Shown piece after piece: positions 8,336 to 17,269 of a DNA stretch of 64,000 bases. The DNA comes from Paenochrobactrum pullorum (GTDB lineage: Bacteria > Pseudomonadota > Alphaproteobacteria > Rhizobiales > Rhizobiaceae), in NCBI RefSeq assembly GCF_041929845.1, contig NZ_JBHEEH010000001.1, forward strand, positions 124,001 to 188,000, in the 5' to 3' direction. How positions within the stretch are numbered: position 1 is the stretch's first letter; every line of letters starts with the position of its first letter. Under the pieces are notes generated by a model. That model did no database searches and was not told the DNA's origin. It saw only the letters and a list, made by a program, of their open reading frames with translations. Made by a program: the position numbers and the translations under genes.

Positions 8336-8650
8336 ATGTCCATGAATAACAGCATACAAACTACCATTGAACAGAAACTTAATCAGGCTTTCTCTCCTGA
8401 ATTTCTAGAAGTACGCAATGAAAGCCACCTGCATGCTGGCCATCATCACGAAGAAAACGGCCATCATGAGACCTATGACGGCACCGGAGAGACACATTTT
8501 CGTGTCATTATCATCACTGATAAATTTATCGGTCTTTCCCGTATTGCCCGCCATCGTGCCATCAACGAGTTACTGAGCGACGAGCTCAACAATGGCGTTC
8601 ATGCTTTAGCGCTTGAACCAAGCGCGCCGGGTGAAGCAACCCGCCGCTAA
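8336..8650 (+). CDS. bolA: BolA family protein
   Basis: A 104-residue BolA-like protein. BolA proteins pair with monothiol glutaredoxins to bind [2Fe-2S] clusters and influence envelope and stress genes. Visible are the SHLHAGHHHE segment and the conserved ETHFRVIIITDKFIGLSRIARHRAIN core with the invariant His of the helix. The ATG at 8336 follows a GGGGAGA ribosome site; the open frame back to 8225 has no family similarity. The gene is divergent from the J-protein gene. Confidence 0.92.
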   Translation: MSMNNSIQTTIEQKLNQAFSPEFLEVRNESHLHAGHHHEENGHHETYDGTGETHFRVIIITDKFIGLSRIARHRAINELLSDELNNGVHALALEPSAPGEATRR

Positions 8651-8671
8651 TTTTCCAAACATTTACCTTAA

Positions 8672-8693
8672 GGGAGCTGATATGCAAGCTCCC
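8672..8693. terminator. Hairpin between bolA and the CorC-like gene
   Basis: GGGAGCT (8672-8678) pairs with AGCTCCC (8687-8693) with an 8-base loop, exactly between two converging genes. There is no strong T tract on either side, so termination would be inefficient or Rho-dependent. Confidence 0.45.
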
Positions 8694-10007
8694 TCAGATT
8701 TCATATTCAGCCGGTTGATTGGCATTGGTCGGCTTGCCTTCTGCATCCAGTGCCACGATTCGCAATCGCGCCAACCGGTTCTTTTCCCGCTTCAAAACGG
8801 TAAAACGCTTGTTGTGGAATGTGAAAGCCTGCTTCACATCCGGAATGGACTGCGTCTCATGAATGACGAGACCTGCAATGGTTGTGGCTTCTTCATCAGG
8901 CAATGACCAGTCAAGCGCTCGATTCAAGTCACGGATCGGCAATGAACCGTCAACAATATATGAGCCGTCCGGCTGCGGACGCACGCCCTGCATATCGATA
9001 TCATGCTCATCGGCAATATCGCCGACAATCTCTTCCAGAATATCTTCCAATGTGACCAGACCCTGCACATCACCATATTCATCCACGACAATGGCTATAT
9101 GGGCTTTGCGGCGCAAAAAGGCGTTGAGCTGATCCTGCAATGTGGTTGTATCCGGCACAAACCACGGTTTTGTAGCAACTTTCATGATGTCGATACGGGA
9201 AAAGTCATTATCGACATCATAAAGCGCACGCACCAGATCTTTGGTGTGAATGATGCCGACAATATTATCAATATCATCGCGCCATAACGGCATACGCGTA
9301 TGCGAGCTGGCCAGAATTTCTTTCACCAAAACGTCAGCCGGATCATCGGCATTGATTGTACCCATAGCGGTGCGGTGTACCATCACATCGCTGACTTCCA
9401 GCTCGCGCAAATCGAGCAAACCGCCCAACTGGTCACGGTCGGATTTGATCACTGAGCCATCACGGTGCAAAACTTCCACCGCACCGCGCAGCTCTTCCTG
9501 CGCAGAAAGCATCGAGCTGCCAGTCGCCAGATTAACGCCGCAAAGTTTTAAAATCACACGGACAATCCAGTTCACCACACTGGAAAGCGGGCCAATAATG
9601 CTAACCACAACTGAGGTTGGGCGGGCTACAGCTAAAGCAAACCGATCAGGTGTGGAAATAGCCCATGATTTTGGCAACACTTCTGCAAAAATAACCAGAA
9701 TGATCGTCATAGCAATCGTTGCATAAGCCACGCCTGCATCACCAAACAGGCTCATAAAAATACTGGTCGCCAAAGAAGACGCCAAGATATTAGCCAGATT
9801 ATTGCCGATCAGCAATGCACCGATAAGACGGTCGCGCCGCGCAATCAAACGCTGAACGATTGTGGCGCGTTCATCACCCTGCTGCTCGAAACCCAACATC
9901 CGAGCACGTGAAGCTGCGGTGAGTGCCGTTTCAGAGCCTGAGAAAAAGCCTGAGAAAATCACACATAAAAGGATAATACCGCACATGATCCATAATGTGG
10001 CCGTCAT
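8694..10007 (-). CDS. CNNM/CorC-type membrane protein (DUF21, CBS pair, CorC_HlyC domains)
   Basis: A 437-residue inner-membrane protein often called hemolysin-like. An N-terminal DUF21 domain has about four membrane helices (residues 1-190), followed by two CBS motifs, the second with IAIVVDEYGDVQGLVTLEDILEEI, and a C-terminal transporter-associated domain. Members take part in magnesium or sodium transport, cobalt/magnesium resistance and envelope stability; true haemolytic activity is unlikely. ACGGAG lies 9 bases before the ATG. It follows aroB on the same strand after 102 bases and may share its transcript. Confidence 0.9.
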   Translation of the reverse strand: MTATLWIMCGIILLCVIFSGFFSGSETALTAASRARMLGFEQQGDERATIVQRLIARRDRLIGALLIGNNLANILASSLATSIFMSLFGDAGVAYATIAMTIILVIFAEVLPKSWAISTPDRFALAVARPTSVVVSIIGPLSSVVNWIVRVILKLCGVNLATGSSMLSAQEELRGAVEVLHRDGSVIKSDRDQLGGLLDLRELEVSDVMVHRTAMGTINADDPADVLVKEILASSHTRMPLWRDDIDNIVGIIHTKDLVRALYDVDNDFSRIDIMKVATKPWFVPDTTTLQDQLNAFLRRKAHIAIVVDEYGDVQGLVTLEDILEEIVGDIADEHDIDMQGVRPQPDGSYIVDGSLPIRDLNRALDWSLPDEEATTIAGLVIHETQSIPDVKQAFTFHNKRFTVLKREKNRLARLRIVALDAEGKPTNANQPAEYEI

Positions 10008-10109
10008 CGGAATTCTCCGTATTCATGAGCTTTGCTGGCTCAATTGGTTTTAACGCAGCAACTGCGGCAATACAAAAACAACATTTACAAAGCAGTAAAA
10101 AAGCAGAAT

Positions 10110-11258
10110 TTAACGGTTCAGGCTTTCTTTCAAAAACTCTAATACGGCAGAGTGTGGCACATCTTTGGCAATGAAACTCTCACCGATGCCGCGGGTCAAA
10201 ATAAATGTCAGTGCACCGCGCGACACTTTTTTATCCTGCGCAATGGAAGCCATCAGGCTTGTCGCGTCCGGCAAACCACCCGGCACCTGTGAAAGCTTTG
10301 TCGGCAGACCCACAGCCTGCAAATGAGCTTCCACACGTTCGGCTGCTTCCACCGAAGATAGGTTCATACGGGCAGAAAAACGATAGGCCAGCGCCATACC
10401 AATTGCCACACCTTCTCCATGAACCAGACGGGATGAGTCGTAATTGGTTGCTGTTTCCAGCGCATGGCCGAATGTATGGCCAAGATTCAGCAAAGCCCGG
10501 TCACCATGTTCACGCTCGTCACGCGCCACAACGGCAGCCTTGGAGCGGCAGGATTCCGCAATGGCATGGGTACGCGCTGTACCACCGGCAAACACATCGT
10601 TCCAATTCTGCTCTAGCCATGCAAAGAAATCTGGGCGGTCGATCAGACCATATTTGGCCACTTCCGCATAACCGGCACGAAATTCGCGCGGGGATAAAGT
10701 GTTCAAAACACCGGTATCGGCCAGCACCAATTGAGGCTGATAGAAAACACCGACCAGATTTTTACCATGCGCCGTATTGATGCCGGTTTTTCCGCCAACG
10801 GAAGAATCGACCTGCGCCAATAAAGATGTCGGGATTTGAATGAACTTCATGCCGCGACGCACAATGCCCGCAACAAAGCCGCTCAAATCACCAATCACGC
10901 CGCCGCCAAGGGCGACTACGGCATCACCGCGCTCCAGACGTGCCGCCAGAACAGCATTGGTAACAGTTTCCAGCGTGGCAAAAGCTTTGGATTTTTCACC
11001 CGCAGATACAATAATCGGCGTTGCCTCAATACCTTTATGCGCAAGACTTGCAGTCAACCGCTCCAGATGATGTTTGGCGACATTTTCATCTGTCACCACG
11101 GCAACACGGATTTTACCAAGACGTGCCGCGATTTCCGCGCCCGCGCGCTCAATCAGCTTGTCACCGATGATAATGTCATAAGAACGATCTCCCAGCACAA
11201 CCGGAACTGTCACGGTATCAACATTGTTATTTGTTGCGTCTGTATGCGGGGCATTCAT
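10110..11258 (-). CDS. aroB: 3-dehydroquinate synthase
   Basis: A 382-residue enzyme that converts DAHP to 3-dehydroquinate, step two of the shikimate pathway, using NAD+ and a divalent metal. Conserved blocks are GGGVIGDLSGFVAG (NAD site), PTSLLAQVDSSVGGKTGIN and the metal-ligand motif GHTFGHALE. It follows aroK by 35 bases on the same strand, the usual aroK-aroB operon, and has a short variable N-terminal extension. Confidence 0.97.
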   Translation of the reverse strand: MNAPHTDATNNNVDTVTVPVVLGDRSYDIIIGDKLIERAGAEIAARLGKIRVAVVTDENVAKHHLERLTASLAHKGIEATPIIVSAGEKSKAFATLETVTNAVLAARLERGDAVVALGGGVIGDLSGFVAGIVRRGMKFIQIPTSLLAQVDSSVGGKTGINTAHGKNLVGVFYQPQLVLADTGVLNTLSPREFRAGYAEVAKYGLIDRPDFFAWLEQNWNDVFAGGTARTHAIAESCRSKAAVVARDEREHGDRALLNLGHTFGHALETATNYDSSRLVHGEGVAIGMALAYRFSARMNLSSVEAAERVEAHLQAVGLPTKLSQVPGGLPDATSLMASIAQDKKVSRGALTFILTRGIGESFIAKDVPHSAVLEFLKESLNR

Positions 11259-11293
11259 TCTTGTGTCTCCTCTGGGGCAGTTAGCTGTCTTAT

Positions 11294-11893
11294 TCAGTTC
11301 TTTTCAGCTTCAAGATGTTCGAGCAACAGATCGATTACTTCGCTGGCAATCACGTCTTTGCGGTCTTCTCGCGACATGAAACGCAAATTTGCCTGTGCAT
11401 AAACCGGATAGCGTTCATCAATCAGGCGGCTCATCACACCACGCGGGTCGGCATTTTTCAAAAGCGGCCGGTTCTGGCGTCTTGAAACACGCTCCATCAA
11501 CACATCAAGCTCGGCATCAAGCCATAAAGAAATGCCGTGATCTGCAATGCTTTGACGGGTTTCAGCATTCATATAAGCGCCACCACCGGTGGCCAGCACC
11601 ATCGGGCCTGCCTCCAGCAAACGCAGGATCACGCGACGTTCCAGATCACGAAACTCCACCTCACCGTAACTTTCAAAAAGTTCGGTCACGCTCATACGTG
11701 AAGCGCCTTCAATTTCATTGTCGCCGTCTTTAAAAGCCAAACCCAACATCGTCGCTATCTTTTTGCCGATAGTGGACTTGCCCGCTCCCATAAGCCCCAC
11801 GAGAACCAGAACGCGAGAACCGAGCAATTCTTTTACCCGTTCAGCATTCTCATGGAGATGTGTATTTTTATTACTGCTTGTCATTGCCCTCAT
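11294..11893 (-). CDS. aroK: Shikimate kinase
   Basis: About 199 residues; phosphorylates shikimate at the 3-OH with ATP. The P-loop GLMGAGKST, the shikimate-binding D..FE..GE..FR pattern (FKDGDNEIE and YGEVEFRDLERR) and GGGAYM are present. Several in-frame starts exist (11926, 11893, 11884); those at 11893 and 11884 are better because upstream residues are not family-like, and I give 11893 as a compromise. It is first in the aroK-aroB pair and divergent from the small membrane gene and xerD. Confidence 0.94.
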   Translation of the reverse strand: MRAMTSSNKNTHLHENAERVKELLGSRVLVLVGLMGAGKSTIGKKIATMLGLAFKDGDNEIEGASRMSVTELFESYGEVEFRDLERRVILRLLEAGPMVLATGGGAYMNAETRQSIADHGISLWLDAELDVLMERVSRRQNRPLLKNADPRGVMSRLIDERYPVYAQANLRFMSREDRKDVIASEVIDLLLEHLEAEKN

Positions 11894-12033
11894 CCGGTCT
11901 GCTGATTTGGTTCCACATGAAAACACAGCCTACGTCAATTGCTTTATCGGGCTTTCGCCGCAAAAACGCATTATAATACGGTTCAATAATAGAGAGCCTT
12001 GCTTTCCGAAGAGCTTGCGAGCATAAAAACCTT

Positions 12034-12249
12034 ATGCCCACACTGACACGTCTGGTTCTGGTTCTCGCTCTGATCGCCGCTGCCGTTTATGGTATCATGT
12101 TGGCGTTGGTTACCTATGTGAAACCGGTACAAACTGATATCACCATTAAAATTCCGGCTAAAGACCTTAATCCTGTGCCACTTTCTCCCCCTGTTGCACC
12201 AGTTTCAAGTAATGATGAAGATGATACTTTATCTGAGGAAAAAGATTGA
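12034..12249 (+). CDS. Small membrane protein of unknown function upstream of xerD
   Basis: A 71-residue protein with one N-terminal membrane helix (LVLVLALIAAAVYGIMLALV) and a Pro-rich, then acidic, soluble tail ending in EDDTLSEEKD. No domain is recognised. Small single-helix proteins at this position, between aroK and xerD, recur in Rhizobiales, which supports it being real. Its stop overlaps the possible TTG start of xerD and it shares the transcript. Confidence 0.6.
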   Translation: MPTLTRLVLVLALIAAAVYGIMLALVTYVKPVQTDITIKIPAKDLNPVPLSPPVAPVSSNDEDDTLSEEKD

Positions 12250-12251
12250 AC

Positions 12252-13175
12252 ATGCGTGCAGCTGTTGCGATTGAAAGCTTTCTGGAAATGATGAGTGCCG
12301 AGCGAGGTGCTGCACAAAACACGCTTGAATCCTATCGGCGCGATCTGGAGGCTTGTGCAGACTTTTTGAAGGAAAAGTCCGTCAATCTGGTAGAAGCACA
12401 GCCGCAGGATTTGCGCGATTGCCTCAATCAAATGGCAGTTTTGGGTTTTGCAGCCAGTTCGCAGGCGCGCCGTCTTTCGTCTCTCAAACAGTTCTTCCGC
12501 TTTCTTTATACAGAAAACCTGCGTGGCGATGACCCGACCGGCACGCTCGATGCGCCGAAAAAACAAATGTCTTTGCCTAAAATCATGAGCGAAGATACGG
12601 TTTCCAAACTGCTGGATCGCGCGCAAGCAGAGGCTGAAACACCACCGCCACCGCTGACAAAGTTTCAATGCGTGCGCCTTTATGCGTTGCTTGAAACACT
12701 ATACGCGACAGGTTTGCGCGTTTCCGAACTTGTTAGTCTGCCGGTGAGTGTGGCGCGTTCCGACCAGCGTTTTTTGCTGGTACGCGGTAAAGGTTCCAAA
12801 GAACGGATCGTCCCATTATCATCAAAAGCGCGTGATGCTTTACAGTTTTATCTGGATTTGCGCGATGCACGTGCTGATTATGAAGATAATCCCTGGCTTT
12901 TTCCGGCACCATCCGAAAGCGGCCATTTGGCGCGTCAGGTCTTTGCCCGTGATTTAAAAGCCTTGGCCGCACGCACCGGTATTTCTGCAAATAGTGTATC
13001 GCCTCACGTTCTTCGCCATGCTTTTGCCAGTCATTTATTGCAAAATGGCGCTGATTTACGCGCGGTTCAGCAATTATTAGGACATTCGGACATCTCTACG
13101 ACACAAATTTACACCCATGTTCTCGAAGAAAGACTGCACAAACTTGTAAATGATCACCACCCGCTTGCCGATTGA
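12252..13175 (+). CDS. xerD: Site-specific tyrosine recombinase XerD
   Basis: About 307 residues; with XerC it resolves chromosome dimers at dif under FtsK control. The N-terminal SAM-like core-binding domain (residues 1-85) is followed by the catalytic domain. Catalytic residues visible are Arg in ATGLRVSEL, Lys in RGKGSKER, HxxR in HVLRHAFASHLL, His in LGHSDISTTQ and Tyr in IYTHV. I use the ATG at 12252; a TTG at 12246 is nearer to GAGGAA. The gene overlaps or abuts the small membrane-protein gene. Confidence 0.95.
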   Translation: MRAAVAIESFLEMMSAERGAAQNTLESYRRDLEACADFLKEKSVNLVEAQPQDLRDCLNQMAVLGFAASSQARRLSSLKQFFRFLYTENLRGDDPTGTLDAPKKQMSLPKIMSEDTVSKLLDRAQAEAETPPPPLTKFQCVRLYALLETLYATGLRVSELVSLPVSVARSDQRFLLVRGKGSKERIVPLSSKARDALQFYLDLRDARADYEDNPWLFPAPSESGHLARQVFARDLKALAARTGISANSVSPHVLRHAFASHLLQNGADLRAVQQLLGHSDISTTQIYTHVLEERLHKLVNDHHPLAD

Positions 13176-13216
13176 GCTCGCGGAAGGTATGAGAAGAAAA
13201 AACTTTTGCCTCGGAT

Positions 13217-13245
13217 TTGCACTTTGGGGTAAGAATGAATATCTA
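13217..13245 (+). promoter_or_regulatory. Candidate promoter of accA
   Basis: TTGCAC (13217-13222) and TATCTA (13240-13245) are 17 bases apart in the gap between xerD and accA. The match is moderate. Confidence 0.35.
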
Positions 13246-13317
13246 TAACTTGTCGAGGCTCAGTCCTCATGAGACCCAACACGTTTGCTTTGAAAAACGC
13301 ATACACAGTCAGGCCAT

Positions 13318-14271
13318 ATGTACAATTACCTCGATTTTGAAAAACCAGTCGCCGATCTTGAAGGTCAAATTCTCCAGCTGAAAAAGCTCAGTGAAGAAGA
13401 TGGCAGCGTCGATATGAGCGACGAAATCAAACGCCTTGAAAAGCGTTCTTCAGATGCTTTGCGCGATCTTTATCGCAAGCTGACACCATGGCAGAAAACA
13501 CAAGTTGCCCGCCATCCAGATCGTCCGCATTGCCTGGATTACATCAATCATCTGTTCACCGAATTCACGCCGCTGGCCGGTGACCGTAAATTTGCCAATG
13601 ACGACGCATTGCAAGCTGGTTTTGCCCGTTTCAACGGTGAAGCTGTTGCGGTGCTTGGTCAGGAAAAAGGCCATGACACCAAAACCCGCTTGAAGCACAA
13701 TTTTGGTTCGGCTCGTCCTGAAGGCTATCGCAAAGCTGTGCGCGTGATGGAAATGGCTGACCGTTTTGGTCTGCCGGTTATTTCCCTTGTTGATACGGCA
13801 GGTGCTTATCCGGGCATCAGCGCGGAAGAACGCGGTCAGGCAGAAGCCATTGCGCGTTCAACAGCTGCCAGCCTCAATCTGAAAGTGCCGATGATTTCCA
13901 TCATCCTTGGTGAAGGTGGTTCGGGTGGCGCGATTGCAATCGCTGTTGCCAACCGCGTTTACATGCTGGAAAACTCCATCTACTCGGTTATTTCACCGGA
14001 AGGTGCAGCTTCCATTCTGTGGCATGATTCGACGCGTGCTAAAGATGCAGCAGCCAATATGCGTATCACCGCGCAGGATCTGTTCGAGCTGAAAGTTATT
14101 GACGGCATTATCCCTGAAGCTATGGGCGGTGCGCATCGTGACCGTGTTGCAGCAATGGATGCCACCGGCGAAATCATTGCCGCATCTTTGCGCTCGATGA
14201 AGGGTGTTGATGGTGAAACATTGAAGCAGGAACGCCGCAAGAAGTTCCTCGAAATAGGCAGAAACATCTAA
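13318..14271 (+). CDS. accA: Acetyl-CoA carboxylase carboxyltransferase subunit alpha
   Basis: A 317-residue subunit of the carboxyltransferase that moves CO2 from carboxybiotin to acetyl-CoA to make malonyl-CoA for fatty acid synthesis. The N-terminus MYNYLDFEKPVADLEGQI and the crotonase-fold core with DTAGAYPGISAEERGQ and GEGGSGGAIAIAVANRV are typical. Length matches the family. Xer-accA adjacency is common in alphaproteobacteria. A strong terminator follows. Confidence 0.98.
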   Translation: MYNYLDFEKPVADLEGQILQLKKLSEEDGSVDMSDEIKRLEKRSSDALRDLYRKLTPWQKTQVARHPDRPHCLDYINHLFTEFTPLAGDRKFANDDALQAGFARFNGEAVAVLGQEKGHDTKTRLKHNFGSARPEGYRKAVRVMEMADRFGLPVISLVDTAGAYPGISAEERGQAEAIARSTAASLNLKVPMISIILGEGGSGGAIAIAVANRVYMLENSIYSVISPEGAASILWHDSTRAKDAAANMRITAQDLFELKVIDGIIPEAMGGAHRDRVAAMDATGEIIAASLRSMKGVDGETLKQERRKKFLEIGRNI

Positions 14272-14300
14272 TCTCTGCCTATCCATTTAAAATTTAAAAA

Positions 14301-14332
14301 AGCCCGGTATTGTGACAATACCGGGCTTTTTT
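14301..14332 (+). terminator. Strong intrinsic terminator of accA
   Basis: AGCCCGGTATTG (14301-14312) pairs perfectly with CAATACCGGGCT (14316-14327) around a 3-base loop, then a T run. The remaining bases to 14600 are AT-rich with no clear gene. Confidence 0.95.
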
Positions 14333-14609
14333 ATGCGATTATATCATCCTGTTACAAACTGTTACCTCGCTTATTATCGCTCATAGATTTGTCTAATTTG
14401 CGTAATATTCAATTATTACTTAGACTTAAACTATGGATGAGAAACTACGCCGGAATAACCCAAAATAGCGGGAATTGCTAAAAAAGCTTTCTTTGGCTAA
14501 CCAATTCAGCGGTTTGTCAACCTAACTGAAAGGTTTTCAGGCTAGACTTTTCTTTCCAAAGGCCGATCAATCGGTCATATTGATGATGTGTCGCACGAGT
14601 TAAGTAGGC

Positions 14610-15827
14610 ATGACGGGTATGAAAATCAGAACCGCAATTTTTGCAAGCTTGATGGCTTCCGTGCTTTTAGCCGGTTGTCAGGGCTCTGTATTTGACGATG
14701 TCGCACGTAAAGCTGAAAAGCCGCTGCCGCAGAAAATCGTCAATCAAATGAAGGCAAAGGGCATGACCCGCACTTCGCCTGTCATGGTTCGTATTTTCAA
14801 AGAAGAAGGTGTTTTAGAGGTCTGGAAACAGAAAAATAATGGCCGCTACGACATGATTTCTTCCTATGAAATCTGTAAATGGTCGGGCAAACTCGGCCCT
14901 AAATTTGTGGAAGGTGACCGTCAGGCGCCGGAAGGTTTCTACACCGTTTATCCAGGCCAGATGAATCCGAACTCACAATATTATCTGGCCTTTAATATGG
15001 GCTTCCCTAATGCTTATGATCGTGCCCATGGCCGCACCGGTCAGCATTTGATGGTACATGGCGCCTGCTCGTCAGCCGGTTGCTATTCAATGACCGATGA
15101 GCAAGTTTCAGAAATTTACGCCTTTGGCCGCGATGCCTTTGTCGGTGGTCAGCGTGCATTCCAAATTCAGGCATTTCCTTTCCGGATGACTGCCGCCAAT
15201 ATGGCGCGCTATCGCAACGATCCTAATTATGAATTCTGGAAAATGCTCAAGCAAGGCTATGATGCTTTTGAAGTGACCAAAGTGCCGCCAAAAGTGGATG
15301 TGTGCGAAAAGCGCTATGTCTTCAATAATAATGCTATTCCTAGCGGTAGTCCGGCAACGGCTGCCTGCCCGCCGACCATGCAATCGGAAACAATCAGCAC
15401 AGCCTTCACCAGCTATCACAAAACTTACGAAGCCGCATTTAGTGCAGCAACCACCAAAAGCGGCAAACCTCTGTCACCTTCCATTGCAGGACTGGCTGAG
15501 GCTAAACTGGTTTCTACCTGGAGTGCAGCGCGCGCCCGCGGTGAAAAAGTTTCACGTGAACCACCATCCCTGAACTATTCAGTTCCAGCGGCTACACCAG
15601 CCGCAACGCCTTCCGCCACAACGCCCGCAAGTGTTCCGGCGCCACTGCCGGCCAGTATTCAAAACGAAACTCCGGCGAGCGTCCCTGTCCCTTCTGGCAA
15701 TCCGGCAGTTACACCGGCAGCTGCTGAAGGCAGTATTATGGTGCAAGAAGCAAACCAGCCGGCAGATACAACTGTCACCGGTGCCGTACCTGAGAAAAAA
15801 AGCCTCTGGGGCATATTCAAAAAATAA
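14610..15827 (+). CDS. L,D-transpeptidase-family lipoprotein (YkuD fold, YafK-like)
   Basis: A 405-residue exported protein. A lipoprotein signal (lipobox LLAGC, Cys about residue 23) anchors it. The YkuD-type catalytic motif is MVHGACSSAGCYSM, with His and the nucleophile Cys. The spacing and preceding MNPNSQYYLAFNMGFPN resemble YafK/DpaA proteins, which cleave or exchange peptidoglycan cross-links or attached proteins. The last 90 residues are Pro/Ala/Thr/Ser-rich and probably span the periplasm. The start may be Met4 (14619). It runs directly into the TusA-like gene. Confidence 0.85.
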   Translation: MTGMKIRTAIFASLMASVLLAGCQGSVFDDVARKAEKPLPQKIVNQMKAKGMTRTSPVMVRIFKEEGVLEVWKQKNNGRYDMISSYEICKWSGKLGPKFVEGDRQAPEGFYTVYPGQMNPNSQYYLAFNMGFPNAYDRAHGRTGQHLMVHGACSSAGCYSMTDEQVSEIYAFGRDAFVGGQRAFQIQAFPFRMTAANMARYRNDPNYEFWKMLKQGYDAFEVTKVPPKVDVCEKRYVFNNNAIPSGSPATAACPPTMQSETISTAFTSYHKTYEAAFSAATTKSGKPLSPSIAGLAEAKLVSTWSAARARGEKVSREPPSLNYSVPAATPAATPSATTPASVPAPLPASIQNETPASVPVPSGNPAVTPAAAEGSIMVQEANQPADTTVTGAVPEKKSLWGIFKK

Positions 15828-16069
15828 TGGATATGTCTGAGAAGAAGCAGGTCGTCATTTACGATTTACGCGGGCTTAACTGCCCGCTTCCAGTGTTGAA
15901 AACACGGCGTAAATTGCAAGATCTGGCAAGCAAAGATGTACTGGAAGTGCACACCACTGATCCAATGTCACGCCTCGACATTCCGCATTTTTGCATAAAT
16001 GAAGGCCACACCATCATTCATCAAGAAAATGATGGTGTTGTCTTTATCTTCCGCATTGAAAAAGCCTGA
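15827..16069 (+). CDS. TusA/SirA-family sulfurtransferase-like protein
   Basis: An 80-residue protein of the TusA fold. The catalytic CPxP motif is LRGLNCPLPVLKTRRKL; the conserved Asp-Pro in TTDPMSRLDI follows. Members carry sulfur as a persulfide for tRNA thiolation or other sulfur transfer. The first base overlaps the last base of the preceding stop codon (TAATG); Met3 at 15833 is an alternative start. It converges on the COG0523 gene 3 bases away. Confidence 0.88.
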   Translation: MDMSEKKQVVIYDLRGLNCPLPVLKTRRKLQDLASKDVLEVHTTDPMSRLDIPHFCINEGHTIIHQENDGVVFIFRIEKA

Positions 16070-16071
16070 AC

Positions 16072-17223
16072 TTACTTCAGTCTAAAGCCGGGAATAGCCA
16101 ACGGATTATCCGTCATTGCAGCCCCATCTGCCTGGTCAATGCCAGGCCGGCCTAAGAATGCATTGAACAAATCGCGGATATAGTTTTCATCCAGATCTTT
16201 GACGATCATCACCAGCACAGTCTGCGGCTTGCCTTCCGGCCATTGCGGCAGACGTGCAGGCGGATGGAAAATCTTTTGCACGCCGTGGATCACCAGCGGG
16301 CGATCCGGATCTTCTGCAATCTGCACAATACCCTTGACCCGCAAGAGTTTGTCACCATGGCTTGAGCGCAATAGATCAACAAACATCTCGAAAGCAGAAA
16401 ACGGCACCGGCAGATCATGCTTTAATGCAAAAGTGCGAATAGCCGTATCATGATGATGGTGGTGATGCTCATGGCTGCAATCTTCGCCACAAACATGATC
16501 ATGCGCATGATCGTGATCATGTTTGTGATGATCCTCATCATCAAAAACATCTGCATTCAGCCAGCGCTGCACGTCGGCTGTTTTCTTTTCCGGATTATAA
16601 AGACCGCATTCAAACAGGTTTGCATAATCGGTTCGTTGATCTGAAACATTCAACAATTCGGCTGATGGATTAAGCAGGCGAATACGCTGCAACAAATGCT
16701 CATAAGCGACCTTATCATCAACCAGATCGGTTTTGGTGATAATAATACGGTCAGCCATCGCAATCTGCTTCACCGCTTCTTCATGCGCATCCATGGTAGC
16801 CATCGCATTGACAGCATCAACCGTTGTTAGCACACCATCCAAGCGGAAAGCCTGCAACAAAACCGGATGCCCCATAATGGCATTCAGAACCGGCCCCGGA
16901 TCAGCCAAGCCTGTGGTTTCAATCACCACACGTTTTAAAGCTTTCAGCTGACCGGTTTGCAAGCGGTCAATCAGATCGGCCAGTGTGTCGACCAGCTCAC
17001 CACGCACAGTGCAACAAATACAACCGTCAGCAAGCTCGATCACGCCATCGCTGGATTGTTCGACCAGCAAATGATCAATGCTGATTTCGCCAAATTCATT
17101 GATGATCACAGCCGTATCGGTGAGTGCAGGATCTTTCAGCAATCGGTTTAACAGGGTGGTTTTTCCCGAACCGAGAAATCCTGTCAGAACGGAAACGGGA
17201 ATAGGATGGCTGAACGCACTCAT
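16072..17223 (-). CDS. COG0523 (CobW-type) GTPase with His-rich metal-binding insert
   Basis: A 383-residue G3E GTPase. The P-loop is GFLGSGKTT near residue 14, the metal motif CICC lies in DGCICCTVRGEL near 68, and NKxD appears as ITKTD. A His/Asp-rich stretch near residues 234-262, including HDHAHDHVCGED, precedes the CobW C-terminal domain. Such proteins deliver zinc or cobalt to client enzymes. The insert and CICC motif favour a zinc metallochaperone of the ZNG1/ZigA/YeiR group; B12-specific CobW is less likely because no cob gene is adjacent. Confidence 0.85.
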   Translation of the reverse strand: MSAFSHPIPVSVLTGFLGSGKTTLLNRLLKDPALTDTAVIINEFGEISIDHLLVEQSSDGVIELADGCICCTVRGELVDTLADLIDRLQTGQLKALKRVVIETTGLADPGPVLNAIMGHPVLLQAFRLDGVLTTVDAVNAMATMDAHEEAVKQIAMADRIIITKTDLVDDKVAYEHLLQRIRLLNPSAELLNVSDQRTDYANLFECGLYNPEKKTADVQRWLNADVFDDEDHHKHDHDHAHDHVCGEDCSHEHHHHHHDTAIRTFALKHDLPVPFSAFEMFVDLLRSSHGDKLLRVKGIVQIAEDPDRPLVIHGVQKIFHPPARLPQWPEGKPQTVLVMIVKDLDENYIRDLFNAFLGRPGIDQADGAAMTDNPLAIPGFRLK

Positions 17224-17269
17224 GACTTGATCTTACTTCCTGACGGACATTAAAATTTAAACTTCAGTT

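Noticed and set aside
16450..16644. Met/Ile-rich plus-strand frame opposite the COG0523 gene
   Set aside because: It is the antisense reading of the His/Asp repeat in the GTPase gene.
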